Under the pieces are notes generated by a model. That model saw only the letters and a program-made list of their open reading frames with translations, had not been told where the DNA came from and searched no databases. A program made the position numbers and the translations under genes. Shown here piece by piece: positions 25,764 to 35,203 of a stretch of DNA of 64,000 nucleotides. How positions within the stretch are numbered: the first letter of the stretch is position 1; each line of letters begins with the position of its first letter. Source of the stretch: Schaalia sp. JY-X169 (lineage in GTDB: Bacteria; Actinomycetota; Actinomycetes; Actinomycetales; Actinomycetaceae); the NCBI RefSeq assembly GCF_014069575.1, contig NZ_CP059675.1, positions 1,116,001 to 1,180,000 on the forward strand, given 5' to 3'.

Positions 25764-28514
25764 GTGAGCGAAAAACTTCTTGTCATCGACGGCCACTCAA
25801 TGGCGTTCCGCGCCTTCTTCGCCCTACCCGCGGAGTCCTTTACCGCGGCTGGCGGGCAGCACACCAACGCGGTGTACGGCTTCTTATCCATGCTGGTGAA
25901 GCTCCTCGACACGGAGAAACCGGACCGGATTGCCGTTGCGTTTGACGCGTCCAGGGAGTCCTTCCGCACGGAGATTTACCCGGAATACAAGGGAACCCGC
26001 GACAGCTCACCACCCGAGTTTGAGGGGCAGGTGCAGCTAATCGAGGCGGTCCTCGACAAGATGGGCGTCAAGACCATCACCGTCCCCGACTTCGAGGCGG
26101 ACGACGTGCTCGCTACCTTGGCGACAGAGGGCAAGGCGCGCGGGATGGACGTCCTTATCGCTTCGGGGGACCGCGATACCTTCCAGCTTGTCAACGACAA
26201 GGTCACTGTTCTCTATCCGGGTCGGTCAACCTCAGATCTGAACTACATGACACCCGAGGCTGTTGAAGCCAAGTATGCGGTGACCCCGGCGCGATACCCG
26301 GAACTGGCTGCACTGGTGGGGGAGACCTCGGATAATCTGCCGGGTATCCCCGGTGTGGGGCCTAAGACTGCAGCGCAGTGGCTCAACAAATTCGATGGGT
26401 TGGATTCGCTTCTGTCGAGGGCGGCTGAGGTCGGTGGAAAGAGGGGTGAGGCTCTCCGTGAGCACGTCGAGGACGTGCGGCGCAACCGGCGTCTCAACGC
26501 CCTCGTTACCGATATGTCGCTAGGTTTGACACCCGAACAATGCAACGTTGATGAACCCGACCTTGGCGGTCTAGGGGCACTGTTTGACACTCTCGAGTTC
26601 GGGCAGCTTCGAGGACGAATCCTCAAGGCAATGGCGCCGCTTTGGGGTGGGGCCGAGGGAGACCTCGGCACGGCTACGGGTCCTGAAGGAGAGACTACTC
26701 TGGAAGAGGAGGGTGTCGGGGCTCTATTGCTTCCCGATGAGGTTGTGGTGATCTCTTCGGAGTCTGATTTGGAGGACGTGCTCGGAGAGTTGGCGGAGCG
26801 GGACGTGGCGCTGTGGGGGACGGGGCGGCTTGCTCCGACCGATGCACGATTGGACCTCTTGGCCCTTGCCACTGCTGACACGGTGATCGTTGTGGACTCG
26901 GCGGACCTTTCGCCCTCGTCTGACCTGGCGATTGCAGAGTTTCTGCGTACCCACACGCGCCTCATCGTTCATGGCGGTAAAGCCTTGGCACACGGATTGG
27001 CGGCGCAGGGGTGGGAGCTTTCCCAACCCTGTTTCGATACCGAACTTGCCGCCTACCTCTGCAACCCCAACCAGCGCGATTACGGTCTGCCGCAGACTTC
27101 TCAGATCTATTTGGGTGCGGCTGAAGTCACCGAGGACGACGGCGCAATGTTCAGCGTTGATGAAGCTCGCGGGGGTGCGGAGATTGATTCCGAGGGCGCA
27201 ACCCCCAGCCAAAACGCAGCCGCACTCAATGCGGTGACAGTCTTGGCGTTGCACCGTCCCCTGGAGAAGTTGCTGGATGAACGCGAGGCACTACGCCTGC
27301 TCGTCGACATTGAGATTCCCACGTCAATGATCCTTTTCGACATGGAGTTCTCCGGGGTCGCCGTTGATTCCTCCGTCCTCGAGGTCCTGCGCAAGGAGTA
27401 CTTCGAGCAGGCTGAGCGTGCTACAGCCGACGCGTATGAAGCTATCGGGCACGAGGTGAATCTGGGAAGCCCCAAGCAACTGCAGGTCGTGTTGTTTGAT
27501 GAGCTCGGAATGCCCAAGACCCGCAAGACCCGCACGGGCTACACGACAGATGCCGGCGCCCTGCAGGATCTCTTTGTGAAGACGGGGCATCCATTCCTAG
27601 AGGCACTGCTTCGTCACCGGGACCGTATCAAACTGGTGCAGACCATTGACGGCCTCCTCTCTGAGATCCAGTCCGATGGGCGGATTCACTCGACCTTCAG
27701 CCAGGTGGCGTCCGCAACCGGGCGTTTGGCGTCCTCGGACCCGAACCTGCAGAATATCCCGGCTAGAACTGAGTCTGGTCTGCGGATCCGTGAAGCATTT
27801 GTTGCGGGGGCGCAGTTCGAAGAACTTATGAGCGTGGACTACTCACAGATTGAAATGCGCATTATGGCCCACCTTTCCGGGGACCAGGATCTAATAGCGG
27901 CGTTCAACTCCGGGGAAGATCTTCACAAGACCATGGCGTCGCTCGTATTCGGGGTTCCGCTCGAGGAGGTAGACACAGAATTACGTAATCGCATCAAGGC
28001 GACCTCGTACGGGTTGGCCTACGGTTTGTCGCCGTTTGGTCTCTCAAAGCAACTCGGTGTCTCTGTTGGAGAAGCGAAGGACCTGCATCGAGACTATTTC
28101 GTGAGGTTTGCACGCATCGGCCAGTACTTGCGTGAGGTCGTTGAGCAGGCACGTATCGACGGATACACCCAGACGATGTTCGGGAGGCGTCGCTACTTCC
28201 CGGAGCTGGAATCTGAGGTGCGGCAGGTCCGCGACATGGCAGAGAGGGCCGCGTTGAATGCGCCGATCCAGGGGAGCGCTGCGGACATCTTTAAGATTGC
28301 GATGATTGCGGTTCAGGCCGCGCTGCTAGAGGGTGATTTCGCGTCACGAATGGTGCTGCAGGTTCACGATGAGTTGCTGTTGGAAATTGCGCCCGGGGAA
28401 ACCGAGCGGATTCGGAACCTCGTTACTGACGCAATGGGTGGGGCCGTCGCAATGTCGGTTCCCCTGGACGTGGCAGTGGGAGAGGGCAGGTCATGGAGGG
28501 CTGCGGCTCACTAG
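25764..28514 (+). CDS. polA: DNA polymerase I
   Basis: 916-residue repair and Okazaki-fragment polymerase. It has an N-terminal 5'-3' exonuclease domain (about 1-300: VIDGHSMAFRAFFA, DFEADDVLATLA, GDRDTFQL). A middle 3'-5' exonuclease-like domain (about 320-500) lacks the catalytic acid residues, as in other actinobacteria. The polymerase domain (about 530-916) has motif A DYSQIEMRI near residue 692, the finger helix RNRIKATSYGLAYGLSPFG and motif C VHDELLLE. The GTG start follows GGGGGAG; TAGGCT at 25752 could be a -10 box. Confidence 0.97.
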   Translation: MSEKLLVIDGHSMAFRAFFALPAESFTAAGGQHTNAVYGFLSMLVKLLDTEKPDRIAVAFDASRESFRTEIYPEYKGTRDSSPPEFEGQVQLIEAVLDKMGVKTITVPDFEADDVLATLATEGKARGMDVLIASGDRDTFQLVNDKVTVLYPGRSTSDLNYMTPEAVEAKYAVTPARYPELAALVGETSDNLPGIPGVGPKTAAQWLNKFDGLDSLLSRAAEVGGKRGEALREHVEDVRRNRRLNALVTDMSLGLTPEQCNVDEPDLGGLGALFDTLEFGQLRGRILKAMAPLWGGAEGDLGTATGPEGETTLEEEGVGALLLPDEVVVISSESDLEDVLGELAERDVALWGTGRLAPTDARLDLLALATADTVIVVDSADLSPSSDLAIAEFLRTHTRLIVHGGKALAHGLAAQGWELSQPCFDTELAAYLCNPNQRDYGLPQTSQIYLGAAEVTEDDGAMFSVDEARGGAEIDSEGATPSQNAAALNAVTVLALHRPLEKLLDEREALRLLVDIEIPTSMILFDMEFSGVAVDSSVLEVLRKEYFEQAERATADAYEAIGHEVNLGSPKQLQVVLFDELGMPKTRKTRTGYTTDAGALQDLFVKTGHPFLEALLRHRDRIKLVQTIDGLLSEIQSDGRIHSTFSQVASATGRLASSDPNLQNIPARTESGLRIREAFVAGAQFEELMSVDYSQIEMRIMAHLSGDQDLIAAFNSGEDLHKTMASLVFGVPLEEVDTELRNRIKATSYGLAYGLSPFGLSKQLGVSVGEAKDLHRDYFVRFARIGQYLREVVEQARIDGYTQTMFGRRRYFPELESEVRQVRDMAERAALNAPIQGSAADIFKIAMIAVQAALLEGDFASRMVLQVHDELLLEIAPGETERIRNLVTDAMGGAVAMSVPLDVAVGEGRSWRAAAH

Positions 28515-28773
28515 TACTCTCACGTGCCGCTAGAGCACTAGGTGGCGTGGTGAACCTTGTGAGAGCGTGGCTCACGTCACCAACCCCGGGAATTCGGGTG
28601 ATTTTGTGAGCGAACCGTTATCACGCGGGCTTTAGCGGGGGCAAGCGTGGCTGATAAACTTACCTAGTGCCATGTGCGACGCAGCATTGTGGGGACATGT
28701 TCCCTGGCGAAGTACATGGCAGTGTTCTGTCCGCATTTCAATTGAAAACGTCCGTTTCGGAGTAAACAACTAC

Positions 28774-30231
28774 ATGACCAATCCTTCCACCCCAGCCGCC
28801 GCAGGCACCCCCATCGTCGCTATCAATGACATTGGGACTGAAGAAGAACTTCTCGCCGCGATTGACGCGACGATCAAAAACTTTGACGATGGCGACATCG
28901 TTGAAGGCACCGTGGTCAAGGTCGATCGGGACGAAGTCCTACTCGACATTGGCTATAAGACCGAAGGTGTCATCCTGGCTCGGGAACTCTCGATCAAGCA
29001 CGACATTGACCCTGATGAGGTCGTGTCGGTAGGCGATCAGATTGAGGCTCTTGTTCTTCAGAAGGAAGACAAAGAAGGACGCCTGCTCCTCTCCAAGAAG
29101 CGCGCACAGTACGAACGTGCGTGGGGCGAAATTGAGAAGGTCAAGGAAGATGACGGCGTCGTCTCCGGTACCGTTATTGAGGTCGTCAAGGGCGGTCTTA
29201 TTCTTGATATCGGTCTGCGTGGCTTCCTCCCAGCGTCGCTGGTTGAGATGCGTCGCGTCCGTGAGCTCGGCCCGTACATCGGTCGTCAGCTCGACGCCAA
29301 GATCATCGAACTCGATAAGAACCGCAACAACGTGGTTCTCTCCCGTCGTGCGTGGCTGGAGCAGAGCCAGTCTGAGGTTCGCTCCAACTTCCTTAACACT
29401 CTCCAGAAGGGTCAGGTGCGCCGCGGCGTCATCTCTTCGATCGTCAACTTTGGTGCGTTCGTGGACCTTGGTGGCGTAGACGGCCTCGTCCACGTTTCCG
29501 AACTGTCCTGGAAGCACATTGACCACCCGGCTGAGGTTGTCGAGGTCGGTCAGCCAGTTGAGGTTGAGGTTCTTGAGGTCGACATGGATCGCGAGCGCGT
29601 TTCCCTGTCCCTGAAGGCAACGCAGGAAGATCCGTGGCAGGCATTTGCCCGTCAGCACGCGATCGGCCAGGTCGTTCCCGGTCAGGTCACCAAGCTGGTT
29701 CCGTTCGGCGCGTTCGTTCGTGTCGAGGACGGCATCGAAGGCCTCGTCCACATCTCAGAGCTGGCACAGCGTCACGTTGAGGTCCCGGATCAGGTCGTCA
29801 AGGTTGGCTCCGATGTGTTCGTCAAGGTTATTGACATTGACCTCGAGCGTCGCCGCATCTCCCTGTCGCTGAAGCAGGCTAACGAGGGTATGGATCCCGA
29901 ATCTGAAGAGTTCGATCCTTCGCTCTACGGCATGGCCGCGGAATACGATGAGAATGGCAACTACAAGTACCCAGAGGGCTTCGATCCTGAGACACAGGAA
30001 TGGATGGAAGGCTTCGAGGCGCAGCGTGAGGCTTGGGAAGCTCAGTACGCAGAGGCACAGGCACGCTGGGAAGCACACCGTGCACAGGTAGCTGCCTCCG
30101 CAGTTGAGGATGCGGCTGAAGAAGATGCAGAGGTCGCGGTTGCCGTGGCAGCACCTGAGGATTTGGGTGGCACTCTCGCTTCTGATGAGGCACTTGCTGC
30201 ATTGCGCGACAAGCTAACAAGCACAAACTAG
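28774..30231 (+). CDS. rpsA: 30S ribosomal protein S1
   Basis: 485-residue RNA-binding ribosomal protein that helps recruit mRNA. Four S1 (OB-fold) repeats are seen at about 39-109, 127-192, 213-282 and 298-369, followed by an acidic, low-complexity tail rich in Ala and Glu. Four repeats is the usual actinobacterial form. The frame is open back to 28672, but ATG 28774 starts the conserved protein. The 259-base gap after polA should hold its promoter and leader. A terminator follows at 30308. Confidence 0.97.
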   Translation: MTNPSTPAAAGTPIVAINDIGTEEELLAAIDATIKNFDDGDIVEGTVVKVDRDEVLLDIGYKTEGVILARELSIKHDIDPDEVVSVGDQIEALVLQKEDKEGRLLLSKKRAQYERAWGEIEKVKEDDGVVSGTVIEVVKGGLILDIGLRGFLPASLVEMRRVRELGPYIGRQLDAKIIELDKNRNNVVLSRRAWLEQSQSEVRSNFLNTLQKGQVRRGVISSIVNFGAFVDLGGVDGLVHVSELSWKHIDHPAEVVEVGQPVEVEVLEVDMDRERVSLSLKATQEDPWQAFARQHAIGQVVPGQVTKLVPFGAFVRVEDGIEGLVHISELAQRHVEVPDQVVKVGSDVFVKVIDIDLERRRISLSLKQANEGMDPESEEFDPSLYGMAAEYDENGNYKYPEGFDPETQEWMEGFEAQREAWEAQYAEAQARWEAHRAQVAASAVEDAAEEDAEVAVAVAAPEDLGGTLASDEALAALRDKLTSTN

Positions 30232-30307
30232 GTTTTGGGGAGGCCTGGGCGGCAGTTCAGAAACTGACGGTTTCGAGCTGACGGCCCAAGGCTGCCGCAG
30301 ACTTTCT

Positions 30308-30345
30308 GTAGGGGCGTCACCATTGCGTGGCGCCCCTACTGCTTG
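30308..30345 (+). terminator. terminator hairpin after rpsA
   Basis: A 13-bp stem GTAGGGGCGTCAC (30308-30320) / GTGGCGCCCCTAC (30327-30339) with one G-T pair and a 6-base loop, followed by TGCTTGTT. Confidence 0.75.
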
Positions 30346-30366
30346 TTAAGGAGACGAGGGGTGCGC

Positions 30367-30520
30367 CACGTTCTGGCTGGCAGCCCCCAACGTTCCGGCC
30401 GGTGGCCCCCGATAGTCCTCATGTCCTGGCCGGTAGCCCCCACGTTTTGGCCAGTAGCCCCCACGTTTTGGCCAGTAGCCCCCACATTATGGCCAGAAAT
30501 GCCCACGTTCAGGCCGATTG
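30367..30520 (+). repeat. 21-bp tandem repeat array
   Basis: About seven units of the pattern CACGTTTTGGCCAGTAGCCCC. Units starting at 30420, 30441, 30462, 30483 and 30504 keep an exact 21-bp step; the first two are less regular. Both strands are open as heptapeptide repeats, but there is no ribosome binding site or known protein. I treat it as a non-coding minisatellite. Confidence 0.75.
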
Positions 30521-30524
30521 CCTC

Positions 30525-30602
30525 GAAATGTATACGTAGGGGCGAAATGTTTGCATGGGGTACGTACCCCAGAGTCAGATCGGTTCCCCACGTATACATT
30601 TC
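30525..30602 (+). repeat. nested palindrome element, copy 1
   Basis: Outer inverted repeat GAAATGTATACGTAGGGG / CCCCACGTATACATTTC (one bulged base) encloses a perfect 16-bp palindrome TGGGGTACGTACCCCA at 30556-30571. Total length is 78 bases. A second copy of the same design is at 54589-54664. The rest of the spacer to 30912 shows only short GGCTGGCTCGCT-type duplications. Confidence 0.8.
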
Positions 30603-30912
30603 AGGTAAGGAGAGGGCTGGAGTGTTTGTGGGTGGTGTCTGGAGCGTCTGCGACGGCTGGTGACCGTCGTTTTGTGGCAGCTGAGGTGATGGTGCTGGCG
30701 GCGTGTCCGGTCTGCGACGGTCAGTGGCACGTTACGGAGCCGGATACGACATGCCGAGCCAGCAGGGCTCGAGCCAGTGAGACATCACGCTGTTATAGAA
30801 GCCAGGCTGGCTCGCTGTGGCTGGGCTGGCTCGCTACGGCCATCCGAGAAGGGTGAAGTTTATGCCTCGCAAGACGACTAAAGTGGCGCAAGTCAAGATG
30901 CGCTTGGTGCTC

Positions 30913-30918
30913 TAGAAT
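30913..30918 (+). promoter_or_regulatory. candidate -10 box for leaderless coaE
   Basis: TAGAAT ends 6 bases before ATG 30925, with no ribosome binding site between. This is the spacing expected for a leaderless transcript. Confidence 0.4.
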
Positions 30919-30924
30919 CACACC

Positions 30925-31734
30925 ATGCTTGATGACACCCCGGTTCAGCCAGATGGATCAGTCGTGGTTGAGCCAGATGGATCAGCCGTGGTTGAGCAAG
31001 AGGGACTAGGTGTGGTTCAGTCCGTTGGTTCAGGTGTGGTTCAATCGGAAGAATCAATCGACACGCTCCAAGTGGGAGGCGCAAATGCGCGCCTTCTTCG
31101 AGCTTGGAGCCGACCGACTGGGAGGGCATTGTATGTTGGTCTTTCCGGAGGCATTGGCTCGGGAAAGTCGACAGTGGCGACCGTTTGGGAGTCCCTGGGA
31201 GCGGTGGTCTTCTCCGCTGATGAGATTGCACGCGAGGTTGTTGAGCCCGGTACCTTCGGGCTTGCGGAGATAGTTGAACGGTTCGGTACAGGGGTCCTCA
31301 ATGTCGATGGGAGTTTGGACCGAGCTGCCCTCGGCGCCGTCGTGTTCTCTTCGCGTGAGGCCCGAGAGGACCTTGAGCGCATTACGCACCCGCGGATCGC
31401 GCAGCGCGTGCATGAGCGCAGGAGCCAGGTGAGTCCGAGTTCCATCGTGGTCTACGACGTACCGTTGCTTGTCGAAAGCAACATGGTCGACGAGTTTGAC
31501 TGTGTCGTAATGGTTCATGCTCGCCTAGCTGAGAGGATCTCTCGTCTAGAGCAGCGGGGTCTTGACCGGACGGGCGCCGTGAGTCGCATAGACGCACAGG
31601 TGGGCGATGAAGAGCGTCTCGAAGTGGCTAACATTTCGATTGCGAACCACGGGAGCCATTCGGAGATGTCGGAGCTAGCGTCTAGAGTGTTTGACACATG
31701 GTTGGCAGGACACAACCTCAGCAGTTACCCATAA
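30925..31734 (+). CDS. coaE: dephospho-CoA kinase
   Basis: Last step of coenzyme A synthesis: ATP-dependent phosphorylation of dephospho-CoA. The kinase core begins at about residue 69 with VGLSGGIGSGKSTV (P-loop) and continues ADEIAREVVEPG, HPRIAQRVHE and YDVPLLVES. The first 65 residues are unusual: acidic and valine-rich, encoded by five 24-bp tandem repeats (30940-31059), and probably disordered. ATG 30925 lies 6 bases after a TAGAAT box. A TTG at 31129 would give a normal-length enzyme without the extension. The GrpB-like C-terminal domain of mycobacterial CoaE is absent. Confidence 0.92.
   Translation: MLDDTPVQPDGSVVVEPDGSAVVEQEGLGVVQSVGSGVVQSEESIDTLQVGGANARLLRAWSRPTGRALYVGLSGGIGSGKSTVATVWESLGAVVFSADEIAREVVEPGTFGLAEIVERFGTGVLNVDGSLDRAALGAVVFSSREAREDLERITHPRIAQRVHERRSQVSPSSIVVYDVPLLVESNMVDEFDCVVMVHARLAERISRLEQRGLDRTGAVSRIDAQVGDEERLEVANISIANHGSHSEMSELASRVFDTWLAGHNLSSYP
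30940..31059 (+). repeat. 24-bp tandem repeats inside the 5' end of coaE
   Basis: Five contiguous 24-bp units (30940, 30964, 30988, 31012, 31036) with the theme GTGGTTGAGCCAGATGGATC, encoding eight-residue units such as VVEPDGSA. They keep the reading frame. Confidence 0.8.
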
Positions 31735-31767
31735 ACCTTGCTACATTCCGCCGAAAGGTAGACGAAG

Positions 31768-32880
31768 ATGAGAACTCCCCGTTTAGCAGCAGCCCTTTCT
31801 GGCCTTGCTGCAGTAGCCCTTGCGGCAACAGCCTGCGGCAGTGCTCCCGAATCTGGGACGGAAAGTGGTGCTGAGGGTGGCACCCAATCCGAGGGCGCGA
31901 CCCCCAGTGGAGATGCCAGTGATTTTAAGGCCTGCATGGTTGCCGCCGTGGGCGGACTTGATGACAAGTCTTTCAATCAGTCCGGCTATGAAGGTCTGAA
32001 GCGGGCTGAAAAGGAGCTCGGGGTGCAGATTGCCGTATCGGAGACCTTCTCAGACGCTGACTATGTCCCCCAGATTGGCAACATGGTATCCGAAGGATGC
32101 GACCTCGTTTTCGGCGTCTCTTGGGAGGCAAGTGAGGCTGTTCACACAGCAGCTGCTTCGCACCCGGACGTACATTTCGCACTCGTCGATGATGTTGCTG
32201 ACGCTGAAGTAGAGAATGTGAAGGGACTTGTTTTCAACACCGCTGAAGCAACCTACTTGGCGGGATACGCGGCGGCAGCAATGACTACCTCCGGAAAGGT
32301 AGGAACCTTCTTGGGTGGGAAGATGCCGCCGACTATGCTCTTTGCTGATGGGTTTGCGGACGGTGTGGACAAGTACAACGAAGTAAACGGCGCAGACGTC
32401 GAGCTTCTTGGCTGGAACAAGTCCGAACAGGATGGAATGGCGACCGGCGATTTTGAAGATATTTCGCGCGGTAAGCAGTTTGCAGCCCAACTCATCGAGC
32501 AGGGTGCCGACATCGTGATGCCGGTTGCAGGTGTCGTCTCAACAGGAGCTTTGGCAGCTGCAAGTGAGGTTCCGGGCACCTCCATTATTTGGGTCGATGT
32601 TGACGGCTACTACTCGGAGCCCGACTATGCGTCACTCATGTTGACTTCAGTGCTGAAAGAGGTCGGCAACGCAGTTTACGACACTGTTGCAGAGGCCGTG
32701 AGCGGCCAGTGGACCGGCCAGGATTACATCGGTACTCTCGCTAACGATGGTGTCGGCTTGGCCCCTTGGCACGATTTTGAGGACAGAGTCCCTGAGGAAC
32801 TGAACAACGCACTGGGTGCGCTCCGGGAGCAAATCATCAGCGGAGAAATTGTGGTGGAGTCGCCTAGTGCCCCCCACTAG
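31768..32880 (+). CDS. BMP-family (BmpA/PnrA-like) nucleoside-binding lipoprotein
   Basis: 370-residue substrate-binding lipoprotein. The signal peptide ends in lipobox ATAC (cysteine near 23), followed by a Gly/Ser/Glu linker. The basic membrane lipoprotein domain then starts with [16 protein letters not shown] and includes [10 protein letters not shown], the [15 protein letters not shown] region and VDVDGYY. Family members bind purine nucleosides for an ABC importer, but no permease or ATPase gene is adjacent. AAAGGTAGACGAAG precedes ATG 31768. Its 3' end overlaps uvrB by 14 bases. Confidence 0.9.
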   Translation: MRTPRLAAALSGLAAVALAATACGSAPESGTESGAEGGTQSEGATPSGDASDFKACMVAAVGGLDDKSFNQSGYEGLKRAEKELGVQIAVSETFSDADYVPQIGNMVSEGCDLVFGVSWEASEAVHTAAASHPDVHFALVDDVADAEVENVKGLVFNTAEATYLAGYAAAAMTTSGKVGTFLGGKMPPTMLFADGFADGVDKYNEVNGADVELLGWNKSEQDGMATGDFEDISRGKQFAAQLIEQGADIVMPVAGVVSTGALAAASEVPGTSIIWVDVDGYYSEPDYASLMLTSVLKEVGNAVYDTVAEAVSGQWTGQDYIGTLANDGVGLAPWHDFEDRVPEELNNALGALREQIISGEIVVESPSAPH

Positions 32881-34954
32881 CAAGCTGATCCTGCCCCAGC
32901 AGGCGCCGTTTGAAGTTATCTCGGAGTACTCGCCGTCTGGCGACCAGCCTCAAGCTATCCGAGAGATGGTCAAACGGATCAATGATGGTGAGCAGGACAT
33001 CGTCCTGCTGGGGGCAACCGGAACAGGCAAATCAGCCACAACTGCGTGGCTGATTGAGCAGATTCAGCGTCCCGCATTGGTGATGGCACCTAACAAGACG
33101 CTTGCAGCTCAGCTGGCGTCAGAGTTCCGCTCGCTAATGCCCAACAATGCGATTGAGTACTTCGTTTCCTACTACGACTATTACCAGCCTGAAGCATACG
33201 TGCCGCAGACTGACACCTTCATTGAAAAGGACTCTTCAATAAATGAGGAGGTGGAAAGGCTGCGCCACTCTGCGACAAATTCGCTTCTGACCCGCCGCGA
33301 TACCGTGGTGGTTTCTTCTGTGTCCTGCATCTATGGGCTGGGAACGCCAGAAGAGTATGTCAAGAGAATGATTCGCCTGGATGTTGGTGACACGATCTCT
33401 CGTGATGATCTGTTGCGCTCATTTGTGGCAATGCAGTACACGCGCAACGACATGGCTTTCACGCGGGGAACATTCCGGGTTCGCGGGGACACGATAGAGA
33501 TCATTCCTGTGTATGAAGAACTTGCGATCCGTATCGAACTGTTTGGGGATGAAGTCGACAACCTTGCCGTTCTGCACCCGCTCACCGGTGACGTGATTCG
33601 GGAGACGGACACCATCCATGTTTTCCCTGCCAGTCACTACGTTGCTAGTGATGAGCGGATGGCGCGCGCGATCAAAACCATCGAGGAGGAAATGGAAGAG
33701 CGGGTCGCATGGTTTGAGAAGCGCGGCAAGCTACTCGAAGCGCAACGCCTGCGGATGCGAACGACCTATGACTTGGAAATGATGCGGGAAATTGGCTCGT
33801 GCGCGGGCATTGAGAACTATTCCCGACACATTGACGGACGGCCAGAAGGCTCGGCACCCCACACCCTGTTGGACTTTTTCCCCGATGACTTCGTCCTCAT
33901 CATCGATGAGTCCCACGTGACAGTGCCTCAGATCGGAGCCATGTACGAGGGCGACGTGGCACGAAAACGAACCCTGGTGGAACACGGGTTCCGACTTCCT
34001 TCAGCCATTGATAACCGCCCCCTTAAATGGGACGAGTTTGTTGAGCGAATCGGCCAGACTGTGTACCTTTCTGCGACGCCAGGACCGTACGAGTCAGCAA
34101 AGGATCCTGACCCGGTAGAGCAGATCATCAGGCCAACCGGCCTCGTCGACCCGAAGGTTGTTGTCAAACCGACGGAGGGGCAGATTGATGACCTTCTTGA
34201 AGAGATTCGCGTGCGAGTTGAGAAGAACGAACGCGTTCTCGTCACTACGCTCACCAAGAAGATGGCAGAGGATCTGACAGTCTACTTTGCCGAGCGTGGG
34301 GTTCGGGTGGAGTACTTGCACTCAGATGTTGATACCCTCCGTAGGGTCGAACTGCTCCGGGAGTTGCGTCAGGGCAAATTCGACGTTCTGGTGGGCATTA
34401 ACCTGCTGCGTGAGGGCTTGGACTTACCTGAGGTTTCACTTGTGGCAATCCTCGACGCTGACAAAGAGGGCTTCCTGCGGTCGACGCGCTCCCTAATCCA
34501 GACAATCGGGCGTGCTGCCCGAAATGTCTCCGGTGAAGTTCACATGTATGCGGATCGCATTACCGATTCAATGCGCGCAGCTTTGGACGAAACAGAGAGG
34601 CGCCGAAACAAGCAGATTGCCTACAACGAAGAGCATGGGATTGACCCCCAGCCGATTCGTAAGAAAATCGCTGATGTTACCGACATGCTGGCGCGTGAAG
34701 AAATCGATACGGAAGAACTTCTTGCCGGGGGCTACAGAAAGACTTCTCAAGGATCGGAACCGTCTAGAGCGGCAGGTGGCGACCTGAAGAGTTCCTATCC
34801 TCGGGCTGAAACTGACCTTGTGGACCTGATCGAAGACCTCACAAAGCAGATGAAGGGGGCGGCTGCTGAGCTGAACTTTGAGGTTGCTGCTCGGCTCCGT
34901 GATGAGATTTCAGATTTGCGTCAAGAGCTGCGGGGAATGCGTGCGGCCGGGTAA
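32867..34954 (+). CDS. uvrB: excinuclease ABC subunit B
   Basis: Damage-verifying helicase-like subunit of nucleotide excision repair. The 695-residue protein has Walker [11 protein letters not shown], the beta-hairpin region [17 protein letters not shown] and the DEAD-type motif IIDESH. The helicase C motifs [20 protein letters not shown] and QTIGRAARN are present. The C-terminal UVR motif that binds UvrC is at about 650-685. GTG 32867 is chosen because GGTGGAG lies 7 bases upstream; the frame stays open to 32816. The gene overlaps the lipoprotein gene. Confidence 0.96.
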   Translation: MPPTSKLILPQQAPFEVISEYSPSGDQPQAIREMVKRINDGEQDIVLLGATGTGKSATTAWLIEQIQRPALVMAPNKTLAAQLASEFRSLMPNNAIEYFVSYYDYYQPEAYVPQTDTFIEKDSSINEEVERLRHSATNSLLTRRDTVVVSSVSCIYGLGTPEEYVKRMIRLDVGDTISRDDLLRSFVAMQYTRNDMAFTRGTFRVRGDTIEIIPVYEELAIRIELFGDEVDNLAVLHPLTGDVIRETDTIHVFPASHYVASDERMARAIKTIEEEMEERVAWFEKRGKLLEAQRLRMRTTYDLEMMREIGSCAGIENYSRHIDGRPEGSAPHTLLDFFPDDFVLIIDESHVTVPQIGAMYEGDVARKRTLVEHGFRLPSAIDNRPLKWDEFVERIGQTVYLSATPGPYESAKDPDPVEQIIRPTGLVDPKVVVKPTEGQIDDLLEEIRVRVEKNERVLVTTLTKKMAEDLTVYFAERGVRVEYLHSDVDTLRRVELLRELRQGKFDVLVGINLLREGLDLPEVSLVAILDADKEGFLRSTRSLIQTIGRAARNVSGEVHMYADRITDSMRAALDETERRRNKQIAYNEEHGIDPQPIRKKIADVTDMLAREEIDTEELLAGGYRKTSQGSEPSRAAGGDLKSSYPRAETDLVDLIEDLTKQMKGAAAELNFEVAARLRDEISDLRQELRGMRAAG

Positions 34955-35003
34955 AGGAGCTGTGCGGCATGCGCGCAGCTGGCTAGAGGAGCTGCGGAAC
35001 ATG
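34925..35003 (+). repeat. decayed tandem duplication of the uvrB 3' end
   Basis: The last uvrB codons through the stop (34925-34956) are repeated at 34957-34988 with several changes, and partly at 34989-35003. Each 32-bp unit begins GAGCTG and contains an ATGCG core and an in-frame stop. Confidence 0.65.
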
Positions 35004-35059
35004 TCTCGTTTTGCTTCCACGGTTCACAAACGAGGTGGAGTCTTCGTTAGCATTGCCAG

Positions 35060-35172
35060 TTGAGGGGAGTAATCCACCAAGTCACCGTCGTCATCACGGC
35101 CCGGAGCTGAAGGTCTTCAGCACGGCCCGGCGCTGACACCTCTGGCCGCAACCGGAGGTGGGTAAGACCTCA
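35060..35172 (+). ncRNA. yybP-ykoY (manganese) riboswitch
   Basis: The leader of terC matches the conserved parts of this class. It opens with TGAGGGGAGTAATCC (35061-35075), followed by GTCGTCATCACG (35087-35098). A side hairpin GCTGAAGGTCTTCAGC is at 35106-35121. The closing half CGCTGACACC (35131-35140) leads into a stem CACCTCTGG/CCGGAGGTG and GGTAAGACCT (35161-35170). The class senses Mn2+ and often controls TerC-type exporters and P-type ATPases, which are exactly the two genes that follow. The motif match is by eye. Confidence 0.8.
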
Positions 35173-35203
35173 GTGTTTTGACGCTGCAACCCTCGGAGGA
35201 AAA

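Noticed and set aside
30336-30599. Minus-strand open frame with NVGATGQ heptapeptide repeats
   Set aside because: It is a by-product of the 21-bp array, which is open in several frames. There is no ribosome binding site or known family, and it runs through the nested palindrome.
32816-32866. Upstream extension of uvrB from GTG 32816
   Set aside because: It would overlap the lipoprotein gene by 65 bases without a ribosome binding site; GTG 32867 has GGTGGAG at the right distance.
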